Assembly: GCF_025766255.1 (NCBI RefSeq)
Contig: NW_026516681.1
Coordinates: forward strand, 478,832 to 542,831
DNA from: Zychaea mexicana
Taxonomy: Eukaryota > Mucoromycota > Mucoromycetes > Mucorales > Lichtheimiaceae
Direction: 5' to 3'
Length of the DNA stretch: 64,000 bases
In this document: piece after piece, positions 1 to 10,609 of the stretch
Layout of the letters: every line of letters begins with the position of its first letter
Position numbering within the stretch: position 1 is the stretch's first letter
Translations under genes and position numbers: made by a program
The notes under the pieces: generated by a model
What the model was told of the DNA's origin: nothing
Seen by the model: only the letters and a program-made list of their open reading frames with translations
Database searches by the model: none

Positions 1-74
1 GGTGGGGGAGCATTTGTAAGAATGGGGGAAGGCGATTTTTTTTTTAAGATTAACCAGCGCACTGGTCAATTTAT

Positions 75-184
75 GGGAACGGCTATTTGTACCACCCCAC
101 CTGCACCACCCCTCGGGTAGTGACTAGCTTTTCGGAGGTGAAATGGCATGGCGGGTGGTGAGAAACGATGAAGGGTGGTGAGAG
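75..184 (+). repeat. Left TIR of the OTU-MULE
   Basis: About 110 bp that matches the reverse complement of 4023-4132 with only a few differences. It contains short internal repeats of GGGTGGTGAGA type, probably transposase-binding motifs. Confidence 0.9.
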
Positions 185-530
185 GAGGCATGTATTTCAA
201 TGAAATCTTTATAATAGGTCTATCTGTTATTGTTCAAGGTAACTAGACTACTCGTTAACTATCAGCAAAGTACCGGTTCTTCTTTAAAGTGATCTTCAAT
301 TTTCTTATAAATCAAAGTGCTGCAATAGTACGATTACAGCAAGACCATAACTATTGTATTATGGGTGTTTACATAATATATCATGTTTTCATGGTCTGAT
401 TGATAATTAGTACACTTCTTTGACACTATTTTCTTTTTGCTTACGTTATTCGATTACACATCTTGTAGCAATATTTCTGTTTGCGAGCTGGTTGTTTGAC
501 GTTATTAAAGTAAGAGAGAAGGGAAGAGGT

Positions 531-3500
531 CTATTTTTTGTGGTCGATTAAGTAGGAATGGTTGGTGAAGTTGTGGCGGGTACAAAAGAGATTATGGGAG
601 CGATGGACAGAAGGGTACACAACTTGGGCAGCTGGTCTAAAAGAGACATGGTAGAAATGAAAATTGCTCAACTGCATACTGATAGGTTTACCTGTAGGAG
701 CGGAAAGGAAAGGTATGTATAGAGTTGAGAATTCAACAGAATACCAAGCAATGGCTTTTGAGAACGCATTGGCAGCTAGAATTGCACAAGAATGATTGAA
801 ATATGAAGCAGTATTGCAAGGAGAGGAGCGATCGGATAACTTATGCTCCACTGAAGCCAGTTCATCTTCTCTAAAGAGATGTAAGAAAATAGCGCGATTC
901 TGCTGCAAAAACACAAACATATCGTCTTTGATGGATGGCCACATATCCTCATCGTTTTTCAAGTCCAAAGCCAAGACACGAAAACCACAATTACCATCAG
1001 GCTGAGGACTAACAATAGTGGCGACTTGCTGCTTGGGTACATCGGTGCTTAAGACACCAGCCAATGGCACCGCCAGATCCTTGCCCTTTCCTTCCCTATT
1101 TTAACGGCCCACCACAATCAGCTTATATTATACACTGGAATGATTGGTACATACCATGTGGCTGCTGCGTCAGCTCCGAAGCCCGTCTTGGCCTTTTTCT
1201 TGCTTTGCTCATCTTGGATTTCGAGTGTAATTGGCAAGCGTTTGTTGCTATTACTGCTGTGGCTGCTGCTGCTGCTGCTGGCGTTATTTGCAGTAGTGCG
1301 AGCTGTTGTTTTCTTTGTTGGCACAGGTGGAGATTGCAGTTCATGCATATCAATGAACGAATCATTACTGATTGCCTTCAATTTATGCAAAAGATCTGCT
1401 AGTTGCTGCTGGTTTTGGAGATTGAATCCTAGGTTTTCAATCCGGACAAGCTCAGCGGCGACTTGCTTTTCGATCGTTGGCTTCTCGTGGTCGTCCACAA
1501 CTGCTATAACGTTAGGTGCAGAGAGCACATCGACAAATTCGTCTATTGCAAAAAAGAAGAAAAGAAAACCGGCTCATAAATCGTCGGTGAACATACTCAC
1601 CATTGTCTTAAACTCTGCAATAGCCATACCATTGAGATTCGATGCTGTTTTTTCTGGGAACAAGTGCCAACGCCGAGGGATAATCGACAATGGAATGGGC
1701 CCGTCAGCTGGATACATATGACAGCATGGTATTCCGTAATGGATCTTTAAGGCACACTTGCAATGCATCGTCTTCAGCACGTTCGAAAATCTCAACTGGT
1801 CTTTGATGGCTTCAAAAGCAAAGCGAGATATATTACGACTGAGGAGCTCAAGTCGCGTTTTATATGCCTCAGGAAGATGAGAATTAGCACTCAATGCTTC
1901 CTTATCAACCTGCTGATTCCAGTTGGTGTTCTACAAAAGCGTCTATCATCAATTACACAGTATTGCTTATCGCAAACCCCAAACGTGCCGATACTTAAAT
2001 ATAAGTATGCAACAACATGAATTGATGCGAACATTTCTCAGCAAAACGTATGTATATATACCTTGTCTTTATACCACATATTCAGATGTGTGAAAGAAAG
2101 ATGAAGGCTGCTGGATGGATCGATGTACTTTTTGATTTCGGCGTGAGCATCTTCAGCCTGGTTGGTACTGGTATTTCCAAGGTGTCGCAGTTGGCCAGTC
2201 TCACTGCCAACCCATTTTTCCCTAAAGGCAAGTTTACTATAGAAAGAGTATATGAGCTAGATCAATCATAAAGCCCCACAAGGATTTGGACAACATTCAA
2301 AGGTACACTAATCATCTACCTTTTCAAGTAGCTTCGTGCCTTTTCAGGGTCTGAACAACACAGTATTGCATTTTCAAACATAGTAAGCGCCTTTTGCTCT
2401 AGTTTTACATCGGACACCTTCTCCATCATATCATCGAACTTGTCCTTGTAAGAGCTAGACATCAAAAGGTTGAGCGCCTTTTCTACCTGGTCCCATTGTT
2501 CTTGAGTGTCAAAAAGCTTTCGAAGGTTCGTCTTGAAGTTTCTATGCAAATGGATTTTACACAGTATCTTCGTAGACTCAGGGAAAGTGGAATCAAGCGC
2601 AGTCATTAATGCCGCTTCACTGTCTGTGACGAACACTTTTGGATAAACCGCTGTCGAAGACGAGTAAACAACTGACTTTAGCTGTTGAGCAAACCACATA
2701 TACGACCCTGTGGTCTCATTCGAGACCCATCCTCCAGCTACACAAAAGCTTCTTAACGCCTTCACGCCAACATTTCCGGTACCAATCACATTTATAAATG
2801 GCATTTTGTTGCGATTGGTCTGGTAGGTGGCATCCATGGAGATCACCTCCGGGAATTGGTTTGCAACCTTTATAGCATCGCCATGGGCAAAGAACAACGC
2901 ATTGAGGAAAATCTTTTCCCCTTCTTGTCTCGAGTCAAAACGGACGTGGTAATCGTTCTCTTGCAGAAGGTTGATCAGGTTGAACATTGCACCGTCAGGG
3001 TCGTTGTTGAACACTGTTTGACGAATGTTTGAAATATCCTTTGCGGTGGTACCAGAATGGCCTTTGCTGCGTAGGAAGTCTGTGATGACTCTGTTCGTGG
3101 CATGGTTGAGGATTAAGGTACGCACTGTCTGGAGAACGTCTCCTTTCAAACGGCGGTGCAGTGGGTAGGCACTAGGTTCCAAAGCCATATGGTGATTGTG
3201 TCCGCCATCATAGATACTCACCACACGCCATTGCTGGCTCTTACTGTCTAATGGTCGTAGCATCAGATTAAAAGGGCAACCAATCCGTTGAGAATCTTTG
3301 CTACGTCCTTTCTTCTTTTTCTCGCTGCTGCTCAGAATGCCGCCTTCCTCGTCAATAACAATTGTTGTTTGTTGCTGCTGCGATTGTTGCTCTTTCGGTG
3401 TCTGGTCACGGGGCTGACCAAAGTGCTTACAGCCAAGTTGGCACCTTCGCTTGGGGCCTGTTTTATCAGCTCTGATTACTGAAAGCTGGAACTTGTTTTT

Positions 3501-3602
3501 CAACGCCCAAGATTGCAAGGATGTAATTGCAATGTCGTACGATTCGTACGTTTGGTTGATTTCCTCGGGGATGTTCGCTGATCTCGTCTGTAATGTCGAC
3601 AT
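531..3602 (-). CDS. MULE transposase with C-terminal OTU cysteine protease domain
   Basis: The model is complement(join(531..1095,1134..1542,1597..1930,2062..2236,2320..3602)), about 921 residues. All junctions are GT-AG and phase-consistent; the last intron is only 38 bp and is the weakest. The N-terminus has a FAR1/WRKY-like zinc region (CQLGCKHFG, GCPFNL, HNHH). Next comes the MULE DDE domain: first Asp in VISMDATYQTN, second in FVTDSEAAL, followed by CKIHLHRNF. A SWIM zinc finger (CKCALKIHYGIPCCHMYP) lies in exon 3. Exon 4 is Ser/Asn-rich with a basic patch (SKKKAKT). Exon 5 carries an OTU signature PDGNCGFR (Asp and catalytic Cys) and a later His in FHFYHVSF. Cys proteases fused to MULE transposases are known as a theme (ULP1 and OTU types); their role is unknown. 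This copy appears intact. Confidence 0.82.
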
Positions 3603-4022
3603 GCTTGCTGAATGGAAAAGGAAGGACGCGTTTTCTTTTCCTTGTCACACAAAATTATAAAAAGGATCACATCTTTAATTCTCAACTCAAGACTCTCTGA
3701 TTCTTTCGGTAGCAACATCCTGATTAGTGTGTCATAGTCTTTAGCAAACGTTCTCATCAACGATAGTGCTCAATACTGCGATGACTGTAGGCTACTACTG
3801 ATGATTTACATTATTTTGACAGATAGTGTATTTAGTCGCGTTTTTTTTTCTCACTATGGTCCCTTTTTTTTAAAAAAATAGACATTTATGCAGCAAACTC
3901 GTAATGTTTGTATGATCACTATGTTTCTTATAGTTATGGATACAATTGAAAAACGTGGTGGTACTGCTACACATATTTATGCATTAAACAAACAATACGC
4001 CATAGTCTCGTTTCACATTCAT

Positions 4023-4132
4023 CTCTCACCACCCTTCATCGTTTCTCACCACCCGCCATGCCAATTCACCTCCGAAAAGCTAGTCACTACCCGAGGGGTG
4101 GTGCAGGTGGGGTGGTGCAAATAGCCGTTCCC
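4023..4132 (-). repeat. Right TIR of the OTU-MULE
   Basis: Inverted partner of 75-184, ending ...GCCGTTCCC. The transposase gene is transcribed away from this end. Confidence 0.9.
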
Positions 4133-4365
4133 GTAACCAAAGCCTTTTTCTTCGTACCTTCTATATTTTTTTCGTCATTCTTCCCTTTCGTCAACGTTGG
4201 TGCTTTTTGTTCATTGTTATCAATCATATAGCAAGCTTATTATTTGCTGTAAGTTTCTCTTTTGTTAAAAAAATAGGATGCATTGTTTGTTTCAGTGTGT
4301 AATTTTGGTAACCATGCTAACGAATACTAACCAAAAAATATGTTGCTCGCTTTTAGAAACCCAAC

Positions 4366-6492
4366 ATGATCTATTCTGAGCATATAAAGAAAGGTACACG
4401 TAGTTTTCATATACTTCGTACCTAAACACGGAAAAAATATTCATGTCACTTCACTGTAATCTTTTTTAACAGCAATAGCAATTTAACCACCAATAACAAT
4501 AACAACGACGACGACATTGACGGGAAAGTGGCTGTGTCCTATCAGCAAATAATAGATACTCTTGTTGAGATCATCATTGAAAATGAAGAAGGCGATAAAT
4601 TCGATGACATCATGACAAAATGGTCAAGAGAGCTTGAAGCTTTTAGCTGTGATGAAATACAGTTGGTACGTTATTTTAATAAAAGCATTGGCTGCTATGA
4701 CTATTATTTTATAGTGTAAGAGTGAATCAAACGAAAAATCAATCAAATCTTCTTATTCTCTTTGCAACTATGTAGATCCGTCAAAAGCCATCGTGGAAAA
4801 TGATCGAAAAAGAGTTTAAAAGAAAGCACATCAACAACACCGAAAGTAGCAATAATAAATCTACTCCAAATCCAAGTCCTTCAAAAAAAAAATCTCCCAA
4901 TAGCACAAAAAAGACCAATACCAGTTATCTCAACCTTGGGATAACTGAAGAAGAAAAAACAAGCGTGCAAGCGTTATTCGACGAAATGGACCAAAATAGA
5001 CTTTGGATTCTGGAAGCAACAAAACGTGCAGCAGCAAGTCAAGAGGCGGAAACCGATCAAGTAATATCAGTTGAAGAAAAGATGCTGCAATTTGCTTTAA
5101 ATTGTAATTTTCGGCAGTAAGTAGAAGCAGAAAAAAGGCAGTGTGTTTTTGCTATAAAGCTGTGATGGACTGATTTGGTACCTTTATCTAAAGTTAGTCC
5201 GAGCCAGTGGTTTATTCTTGACTTAAGTGATGAACATTGGGAAGATGTGTTCACCAAAGAGGAGTTAAAAGAACTTCAGGAAACTGGTGATGAAGTACTC
5301 ACACCTGTCGATGACGCTATCGAAGGAAAATTGGATGAACTTAATGAATTGGTAAGTTTAAAAATCTAGTGGCAGTCTTTTCTCTCTTTTTTCTTCTCTC
5401 TCTAGATTACGACGGTTTCTTTTTTTCTTTTTCTTTTTCAAACGATTCCATTTCTATTGGCTATTCTGTTCATAGAATACTGCCGAGGATGCTTATAGCT
5501 ACTCCCGAACCATTGAGCATGACCCAAAGAAACAGCCGTGGTTAGCTTGGTTTGCAATGACGTTGGTGAAAACGGCCTATCCATTCATCCATGATGTGGA
5601 CATAAGCACATATCTGGAATCAGACAAACAGTATCTGTCATGGGGATTCCTTAACGATATTTTTATTGGATCGAATATCGCCGCACAAGGGTAATAATAT
5701 TTAATGGTAAATAGGGACAGTCATCGTAGGTCGTATACTAAGTACATTGGCATGGATTCTTTGTTTGGGGGGTTATAGGAAAGAAAAAACGAGCAAAACT
5801 AACGCAACACAAACCAACAACAAGCGAACACTGTCTGCAACTGAAGAAGTAAAACGCAAAGCAATCGGTCGGCGCATGGACTGTATATATACTGGTAGCT
5901 TAAAGGAGCTTGGGTGTATGGAAGTAGGATCAGTGGCTGATCAAACGGAAGAGTTCAAGGATGCACGTATGAAGATGCCAGTTGTCATGAAGGACATGCT
6001 GCGTGAAATTGTGGAAAGAGCACCAAATCTTGTACGACGTGTGCACATGATAGGATATATGATTATTGGTAAGCAATAATTCTGGTTGGGGTAGGGGTAT
6101 TATCATGTCAACCTGTTACTGAATTATAGCTAAATTTAGGTCAACAAGTATCTATGCTTGACATGGATTCGCCCAAGGGCTATGTGTCTCGAGTCCGTCA
6201 CACAGTGCCAATCGAATATCCAAGTTGTACAAAAGACTATGTTGCACGAATCGGCCCATTGATTGAATTGGCATCAATATTAAAGAAGAAGATGGTAACC
6301 ACCCTCGAAATATACCAAACAGCTCGAATTCCATTGAAAGTTGCCAAACATGGCTCCTTTGTTTTACCACCCAACCCATTTTTACCATTCGCATCATCTA
6401 CAACAACTACTACCGCAACAACATCAGAATCAAATTCAAAAGATCGGTCATCATCATCACTCGCATCTAAACGATCCAAAATCCATCAATAA
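4366..6492 (+). CDS. Spliced gene of an unnamed, probably Mucorales-expanded family
   Basis: Coding exons run from about 4500 to the stop at 6490-6492. Clear blocks are 4528-4674, 4774 to about 5115, about 5170-5350, 5476-5690, 5779-6069 and 6140-6492, joined by GT-AG introns. The 5' end is uncertain: an ATG at 4366 lies upstream but its splice phase does not fit. Recognisable family blocks are the RTIEHDPKKQPWLAWFA region, a GRRMD...KELGCMEVG segment that vaguely recalls a PD-(D/E)XK nuclease core, and VSMLDMDSPKGYVSRVR. The C-terminal tail is Thr/Ser-rich with a KRSK basic end. From memory such proteins are multi-copy in Mucorales and unnamed. An in-frame TGA just before the block at 5175 may mean a missed splice site or a lesion. 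No function is assigned. Confidence 0.6.
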
Positions 6493-7245
6493 AATCATTT
6501 CATAAATATCAACAACGAATATACTTAGCAGATATACAGCATCATTATTTGAATATCGAATATTCTTTACTACAATAACAGACTACCTTACGGAAAAAAA
6601 AACATGGTTATTCAAAATTTGGCATAAACAACATACATACACAACATCATTATTTGAATCTTAGGCATTTTGTACATTTATGATACACTACATTGGCTAT
6701 TGTTTCATATCATTATCAACATTGATGTTTTCTGGGGGTTCGCCCAGACCCCGAAGGGGGGGGGGTTTTCCCCCCACACCCCTTTTCTAAACCCGAAACT
6801 GCTCGCTTCGCGAGCTTATTGATTGCTATGACTACATATAACCCTAAACGTTAGCATTATTGCTATGACACGAAACCCTACTACACATTGGTTTGTCAAA
6901 TTTGAAAGGGACGACAGAGGAACTTTTGACTGGTATTTTCACTGTTAATATGAAGATAACTTACATATTTGTTGCTATCGACAGCTCTTACATGTTTTTG
7001 TAGATTCATTAATGTGTACGCTTTCATTTGAACATCGTAGTATTAAGTTATTGCTGCTTGTCGTAATTAGCTGAAAGATGACGGCACCATTGAGTTGACA
7101 CGCACGCAGTTCTATATCTTATCGATTCGCATCAGATCTACTTACAAAAATACCATGAAAAGGTGAGAATATTTTATTGTACGTTAATTGATGATAAGTT
7201 AAATTAAGAGAATAGAAGCAAAAAGAAAAAGAGCAGAAAAGGGCT
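6493..7245. other. Gene-free spacer containing GC-rich hairpins
   Basis: No coding region is visible. The segment 6724-6815 stands out: G/C runs able to form stem-loops, followed by a perfect small hairpin (GCTCGC-TTC-GCGAGC). It lies just downstream (on the minus strand) of the Helitron helicase remnant, where a Helitron 3' hairpin end would be expected, so it may be the end of that element. The canonical CTRR end was not identified with confidence. Confidence 0.4.
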
Positions 7246-8236
7246 TTAAGGTAATGGAGGTGGAGGAGATGCGGTGATTGTTGTTGTGGGAGAGGTTGGT
7301 GGTGAATTTTCGGCTTGCTCAGGAACAGAGGCCGGCGGATGCAAGAGAACTTTTTGGTAGACGATGTTGGTGGTTTGTGGTGGTCCAGACCCCGACATAT
7401 CGATGGCAACGTGAAGATTGTTACGGTCAGTCGCCCTAGATAGCGCAACATATAGTTGGCCATGAGCGAAGACATCTTCTGCAAGGCGGACACCGACATA
7501 TTGCAGGGTTTGCTCTTGCGCTTTGTGGATGGTCATAGTAAGGCAGGGCGGACAGGGAATTGGCGGCGGCAGAAGATAGGGATAATCTCCTTCCATTGTA
7601 CACATATTGATACGTGGAAGGAAAAATTCCGGACCACGATGCCCTTGGTTAATTCTTTTCACGTCAATACACCGATCAAGAAGCCTTGTCAAGAAAAGTT
7701 TGGTTCCATTGCATAGGCCGGCGTCGGGATCAAAGTTGCGCATGAGCACTATAGGCATGCCAGGCTTGAGCTGCAACGTATGGCTAGGTATGCCATTAGC
7801 GCTGAGATTGTTCAAAAACTCGACGGGATAGTTGACTACTGCTGCTTCTGGCTCATCAGCGTCTATGATACGGTCATTGGCAGCATAATTGCGCCCTTCA
7901 CCTGGAAAAACACCATAGGCAGCCTCGTTAATCACATCGACGTGGACGTTTTTGGCTGCCACTATGGCGCGAGCGTTGAAATCTTCAGGTTGCGGCTGTG
8001 GATTGCGGATGTTGGGATATTATGCCGTCTATAAGACCCATGGTGTCTGCTGCATCCATACGCCATTCCTGAGGAATTTCTATGCTTTCTGTATAAGGAG
8101 CACGTCCATCGCCAATGGCAAGAAGTGTCTCAGCAAATGCGGCAGCAGCAGGACCGGCCACCTGCTTAAGGCGTTTACGAAAATTCACGCAGACAAATAA
8201 CGGGCAAATATGTATCCGAATTGAAAAACGTAACAT
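7246..8236 (-). pseudogene. Helitron helicase (Pif1-like C-terminal part), frameshifted remnant
   Basis: Two adjacent frames together encode the end of a Helitron Rep/helicase. The upstream frame (8236-7985) has the FAETLLAIGDG block typical of these proteins. The downstream frame (up to about 8030, ending 7246) has LKPGMPIVLMRN, then TMTIHKAQEQTLQ and FAHGQLYVALSRATDRNNLHV, equivalent to helicase motifs V and VI. One extra base near 8020 breaks the frame at the GIYPNI-like block. The usual TINKAQGQ motif reads TIHKAQEQ. The Rep nuclease and helicase motifs I-IV are absent. The upstream end coincides with the left edge of the second MULE, so that element may have truncated it. It is a dead fragment. 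Confidence 0.8.
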
Positions 8237-8388
8237 TCAAGTCGACGAGAGCTCGGATACATATTTAGCCGAGAAGAATATGAGCAGTCATCGTTTCTTT
8301 CGGTTACTTTTTTGCTTATTAGCACTTACCAATAGATCGCTCAATCTAATATACTATGCGACAACCGACGTAAAAACTAAAAGCAATC

Positions 8389-8829
8389 CTAAAAGACATG
8401 TGTATATAAAAGAAGTAGAACAATATAATTTAAAACAGAATTTATCAAAAGAAAAAAGAAGGAACAGATAAGAAGAAAGAAGAAGTATATGTATGAGAGA
8501 GAGAAAGGAAAACAGGAAAGAAAGCTAAGCATGTCCACACATTCATTTGCTGGACCATGGTGGTTGCTGTATTGTACGCGTTGAGTGCGTTCTGTCAAAG
8601 TATTGTTTAGATATCGATCAGGATCGTGCTGTTGAGCTTCATAGCGCCCCAACTGAAGTGGCCGAAGACTTTCCCTGTATTCTTCGTCTAACTGCAGCAG
8701 ATTCTCTTCCCGTAGACGGATTTGTGCGCGTAGTTCGCAGATGGCTGCCTCATCCTCACGGTCGAGCCGTCGAAGCAAACGCATGCGGTTTTCCATACGG
8801 ATTTGCGCTGCTTCGTTATCAATGATCAC
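8389..8829 (-). CDS. Unrecognised coiled-coil ORF
   Basis: The first ~95 residues from ATG 8829 are strongly charged and heptad-like: Arg/Glu/Leu-rich, with blocks such as RRLDREDEAAICELRAQI. This is consistent with a coiled coil. The rest of the frame (about 8540 down to 8389) is hydrophobic, low in complexity and probably not translated, so the exon may end near 8540. It lies inside the second MULE and could be an accessory gene of that element. No homologue is recognised. Confidence 0.4.
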   Translation of the reverse strand: MIIDNEAAQIRMENRMRLLRRLDREDEAAICELRAQIRLREENLLQLDEEYRESLRPLQLGRYEAQQHDPDRYLNNTLTERTQRVQYSNHHGPANECVDMLSFLSCFPFSLSYIYFFFLLICSFFFLLINSVLNYIVLLLLYTHVF

Positions 8830-8844
8830 TGTGGGAAAAATTTT

Positions 8845-9115
8845 GGTTAAATCTGGTTGGTTTTTTGGGGGTAAATAACCAGAATTAACCAGAACCAGAA
8901 TTGACCAGTAATCACCAGCAGAACCATAAATAACCAGATTCCACCAGCAAAACCCAGGAACATGAACAGCCAGATTTCACCAGCAAAAACCAGGAACACG
9001 AACAAGCAGAATCCATCAGAAAGAAATAAACCATAAAAAACCAGATAGCATCAGAATACAAATAACCATATATTACCAGATTTCATCAAAATAAAAGAAA
9101 CCAAGAACAACCAGG
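8845..9115. repeat. Degenerate ACCAG-rich repeat tract
   Basis: About 270 bp in which the word ACCAG or CCAG recurs every 10-25 bases (for example AACCAGATTCCACCAGC, then CAGCCAGATTTCACCAGC). The spacing and the recurring ACCAGATT(T/C)CACCAGCAAAA core suggest a decayed tandem repeat with a unit near 40-45 bp. No coding potential. Confidence 0.65.
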
Positions 9116-9566
9116 AAATGCTATTTTACTTCTGAGCGGTATTATGATAGTGTAACCATTCATTTCTAGTTAATTTTGTTCATATTCAATAACGCGAGGC
9201 CTTCTTCTTAATGTGTGATTGATCGTACAATAATGCACTGTTAAGGTTGAGGGACAAGAGAGGCGGATATATCATAAAGTCATATCTATATACATTCGTG
9301 CATAATCAATTTGGTATTGACAATGAATTAACTGCTATTGCTATCGTTGGTCATTCTTCAGCTTATCACAACACTTACATTTTTGAATGCCGTGCCGTTT
9401 TCGACTTGCGGCCACGCGAAATCGGTGTTGTTCGTTTTTTTCCTTGCCGCCTCTTTCTTGTTGCTTATCTTTGGCGGCGTCTTTCGTTGTTGGCTCCATT
9501 TATACACCAGTCTTATGCAAAAACAAAAAGGCAAGGTAATAACTATTATCATAATGAATTTTTTCA

Positions 9567-10174
9567 TTACCTTTGCGTTTCTTTACGCGAGTTGCGTTCA
9601 TCGTCGCCACTTTTGGTAAAGTTTCGCCACGCTTGACGTACAAAATGACGAGCACCCCAATGGTTGACGCAACGGTCCGATGGTACTCTGGCATGTTCTA
9701 CAGCAAGCCGCTCAACCTCGTTGATGCATTTATCAACCAAGGATTGCTTGATCGATTTCAACGGAACTTTTTTTGCCTCTTCTCTGGAGCACGGAAGTTT
9801 ATCTTCAATCTTACTAGGGATCCTTTGACGACGCTTTTTGTCAGCATACCCATAGCCAGCTCAGCAGCTGCTCCCTCCAATCCACCTGCTTGCTGTATAA
9901 CCAGGTGCATAACATGCTCCTTCTTGATATTATGTGTCTTAGACTCCTTTATCCAATTGACCGTGCTATTGGCTGTAGTTGCTGTCTCTTCAACTTGTTG
10001 CTGCTGCTGGCTGTCATTTGATTTCAACATCTCCAATATCTCAGCGCAGATCACTTCGATACGCTGCTGACGTTCATCAAGTTCGTCTATACGGCTACGT
10101 AAGACTGAATACTGGTCTTGTTCATCAAATACCATGGGCTCGTGTAAGGATGATGCGTAGTCTTGTGTGTACAT
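9567..10174 (-). pseudogene. Unrecognised coiled-coil protein, split over two frames
   Basis: From ATG 10174 the frame encodes an acidic, Gln-rich N-terminus with heptads (SRIDELDERQQRIEVICAEI). A block KKEHVMHLVIQQAGGLEGAA follows. From about 9850 a second frame continues plausibly (KKRRQRIPSKIEDKL ... KSIKQSLVDKCINEVERLAVE) to a stop at 9567. The switch is either one base of frameshift or an unrecognised intron. The gene lies between the MULE transposase and the TIR at 8232, so it may be element cargo. No function is assigned. Confidence 0.4.
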
Positions 10175-10357
10175 CGTGGTTTTACCAGTTGAAAACGAGA
10201 AAGAAATGTAGAAAAAAGGGGCACATAACTCAAGAGAATTGGCATTAATTAAAATATGTATGCAAATGCAGGTACAGGCATTTAGTTATAGGACGTGCGT
10301 ACTTGATAAAAATATAATGAAACTGATTGAAGGGTATAGTTTCTTTAACTTCTCAAC

Positions 10358-10609
10358 ATGATTTGCCCAAAGTGCACTCTAAATTGTACCGAAAACAAAT
10401 ATTATGCTCATATGCGAACTTGCTTAAGCCCACCAACTAATAATAGCCGACAAGAAATCTCTACACCGCCAAATGCTACAAGCGAACCTTTAAAGAATCA
10501 ACAACAGCAGACCGCTTTTATTGCTGACATTGTGCATCACACTGAATCTGTTTATAGTAGTAGCGAAACAATATATACTGTATGGATGTCGATGAAGAAC
10601 AGATTATGA
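10358..10609 (+). pseudogene. N-terminal fragment of a small zinc-finger-like ORF
   Basis: ATG at 10358 opens a frame starting MICPKCTLNCTENKYYAHMR with a Cys/His pattern (C-x2-C-x3-C ... H-x3-C), like a short zinc-binding start of a transposon-encoded or DNA-binding protein. A Gln/Ser-rich stretch follows. Continuity is lost near 10550, where the opposite-strand MULE coding sequence ends. It is probably a relic. Confidence 0.35.

Larger units (their letters stand above)
75..4132 (-). mobile_element. Complete Mutator-like (MULE) DNA transposon with ~110-bp TIRs
   Basis: The segment is bounded by long, nearly perfect terminal inverted repeats beginning GGGAACGGCTATTTG (75-184 and the reverse complement at 4023-4132). 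The match may extend three to four bases outward on each side. Between them lies one spliced minus-strand gene for a MULE transposase with an added OTU domain. The gene reads through all five predicted exons without a stop, so the copy may be autonomous. I could not see a convincing 8-10 bp target-site duplication: the flanks ...ggtcaa and ccaaag... do not match. Either the target copies have drifted or the ends are set a few bases off. The element call is firm; its activity is inferred. Confidence 0.85.

Noticed and set aside
61..4145. Possible target-site duplication of the OTU-MULE
   Set aside because: Flanks do not match over 8-10 bases on either plausible boundary, so none is reported.
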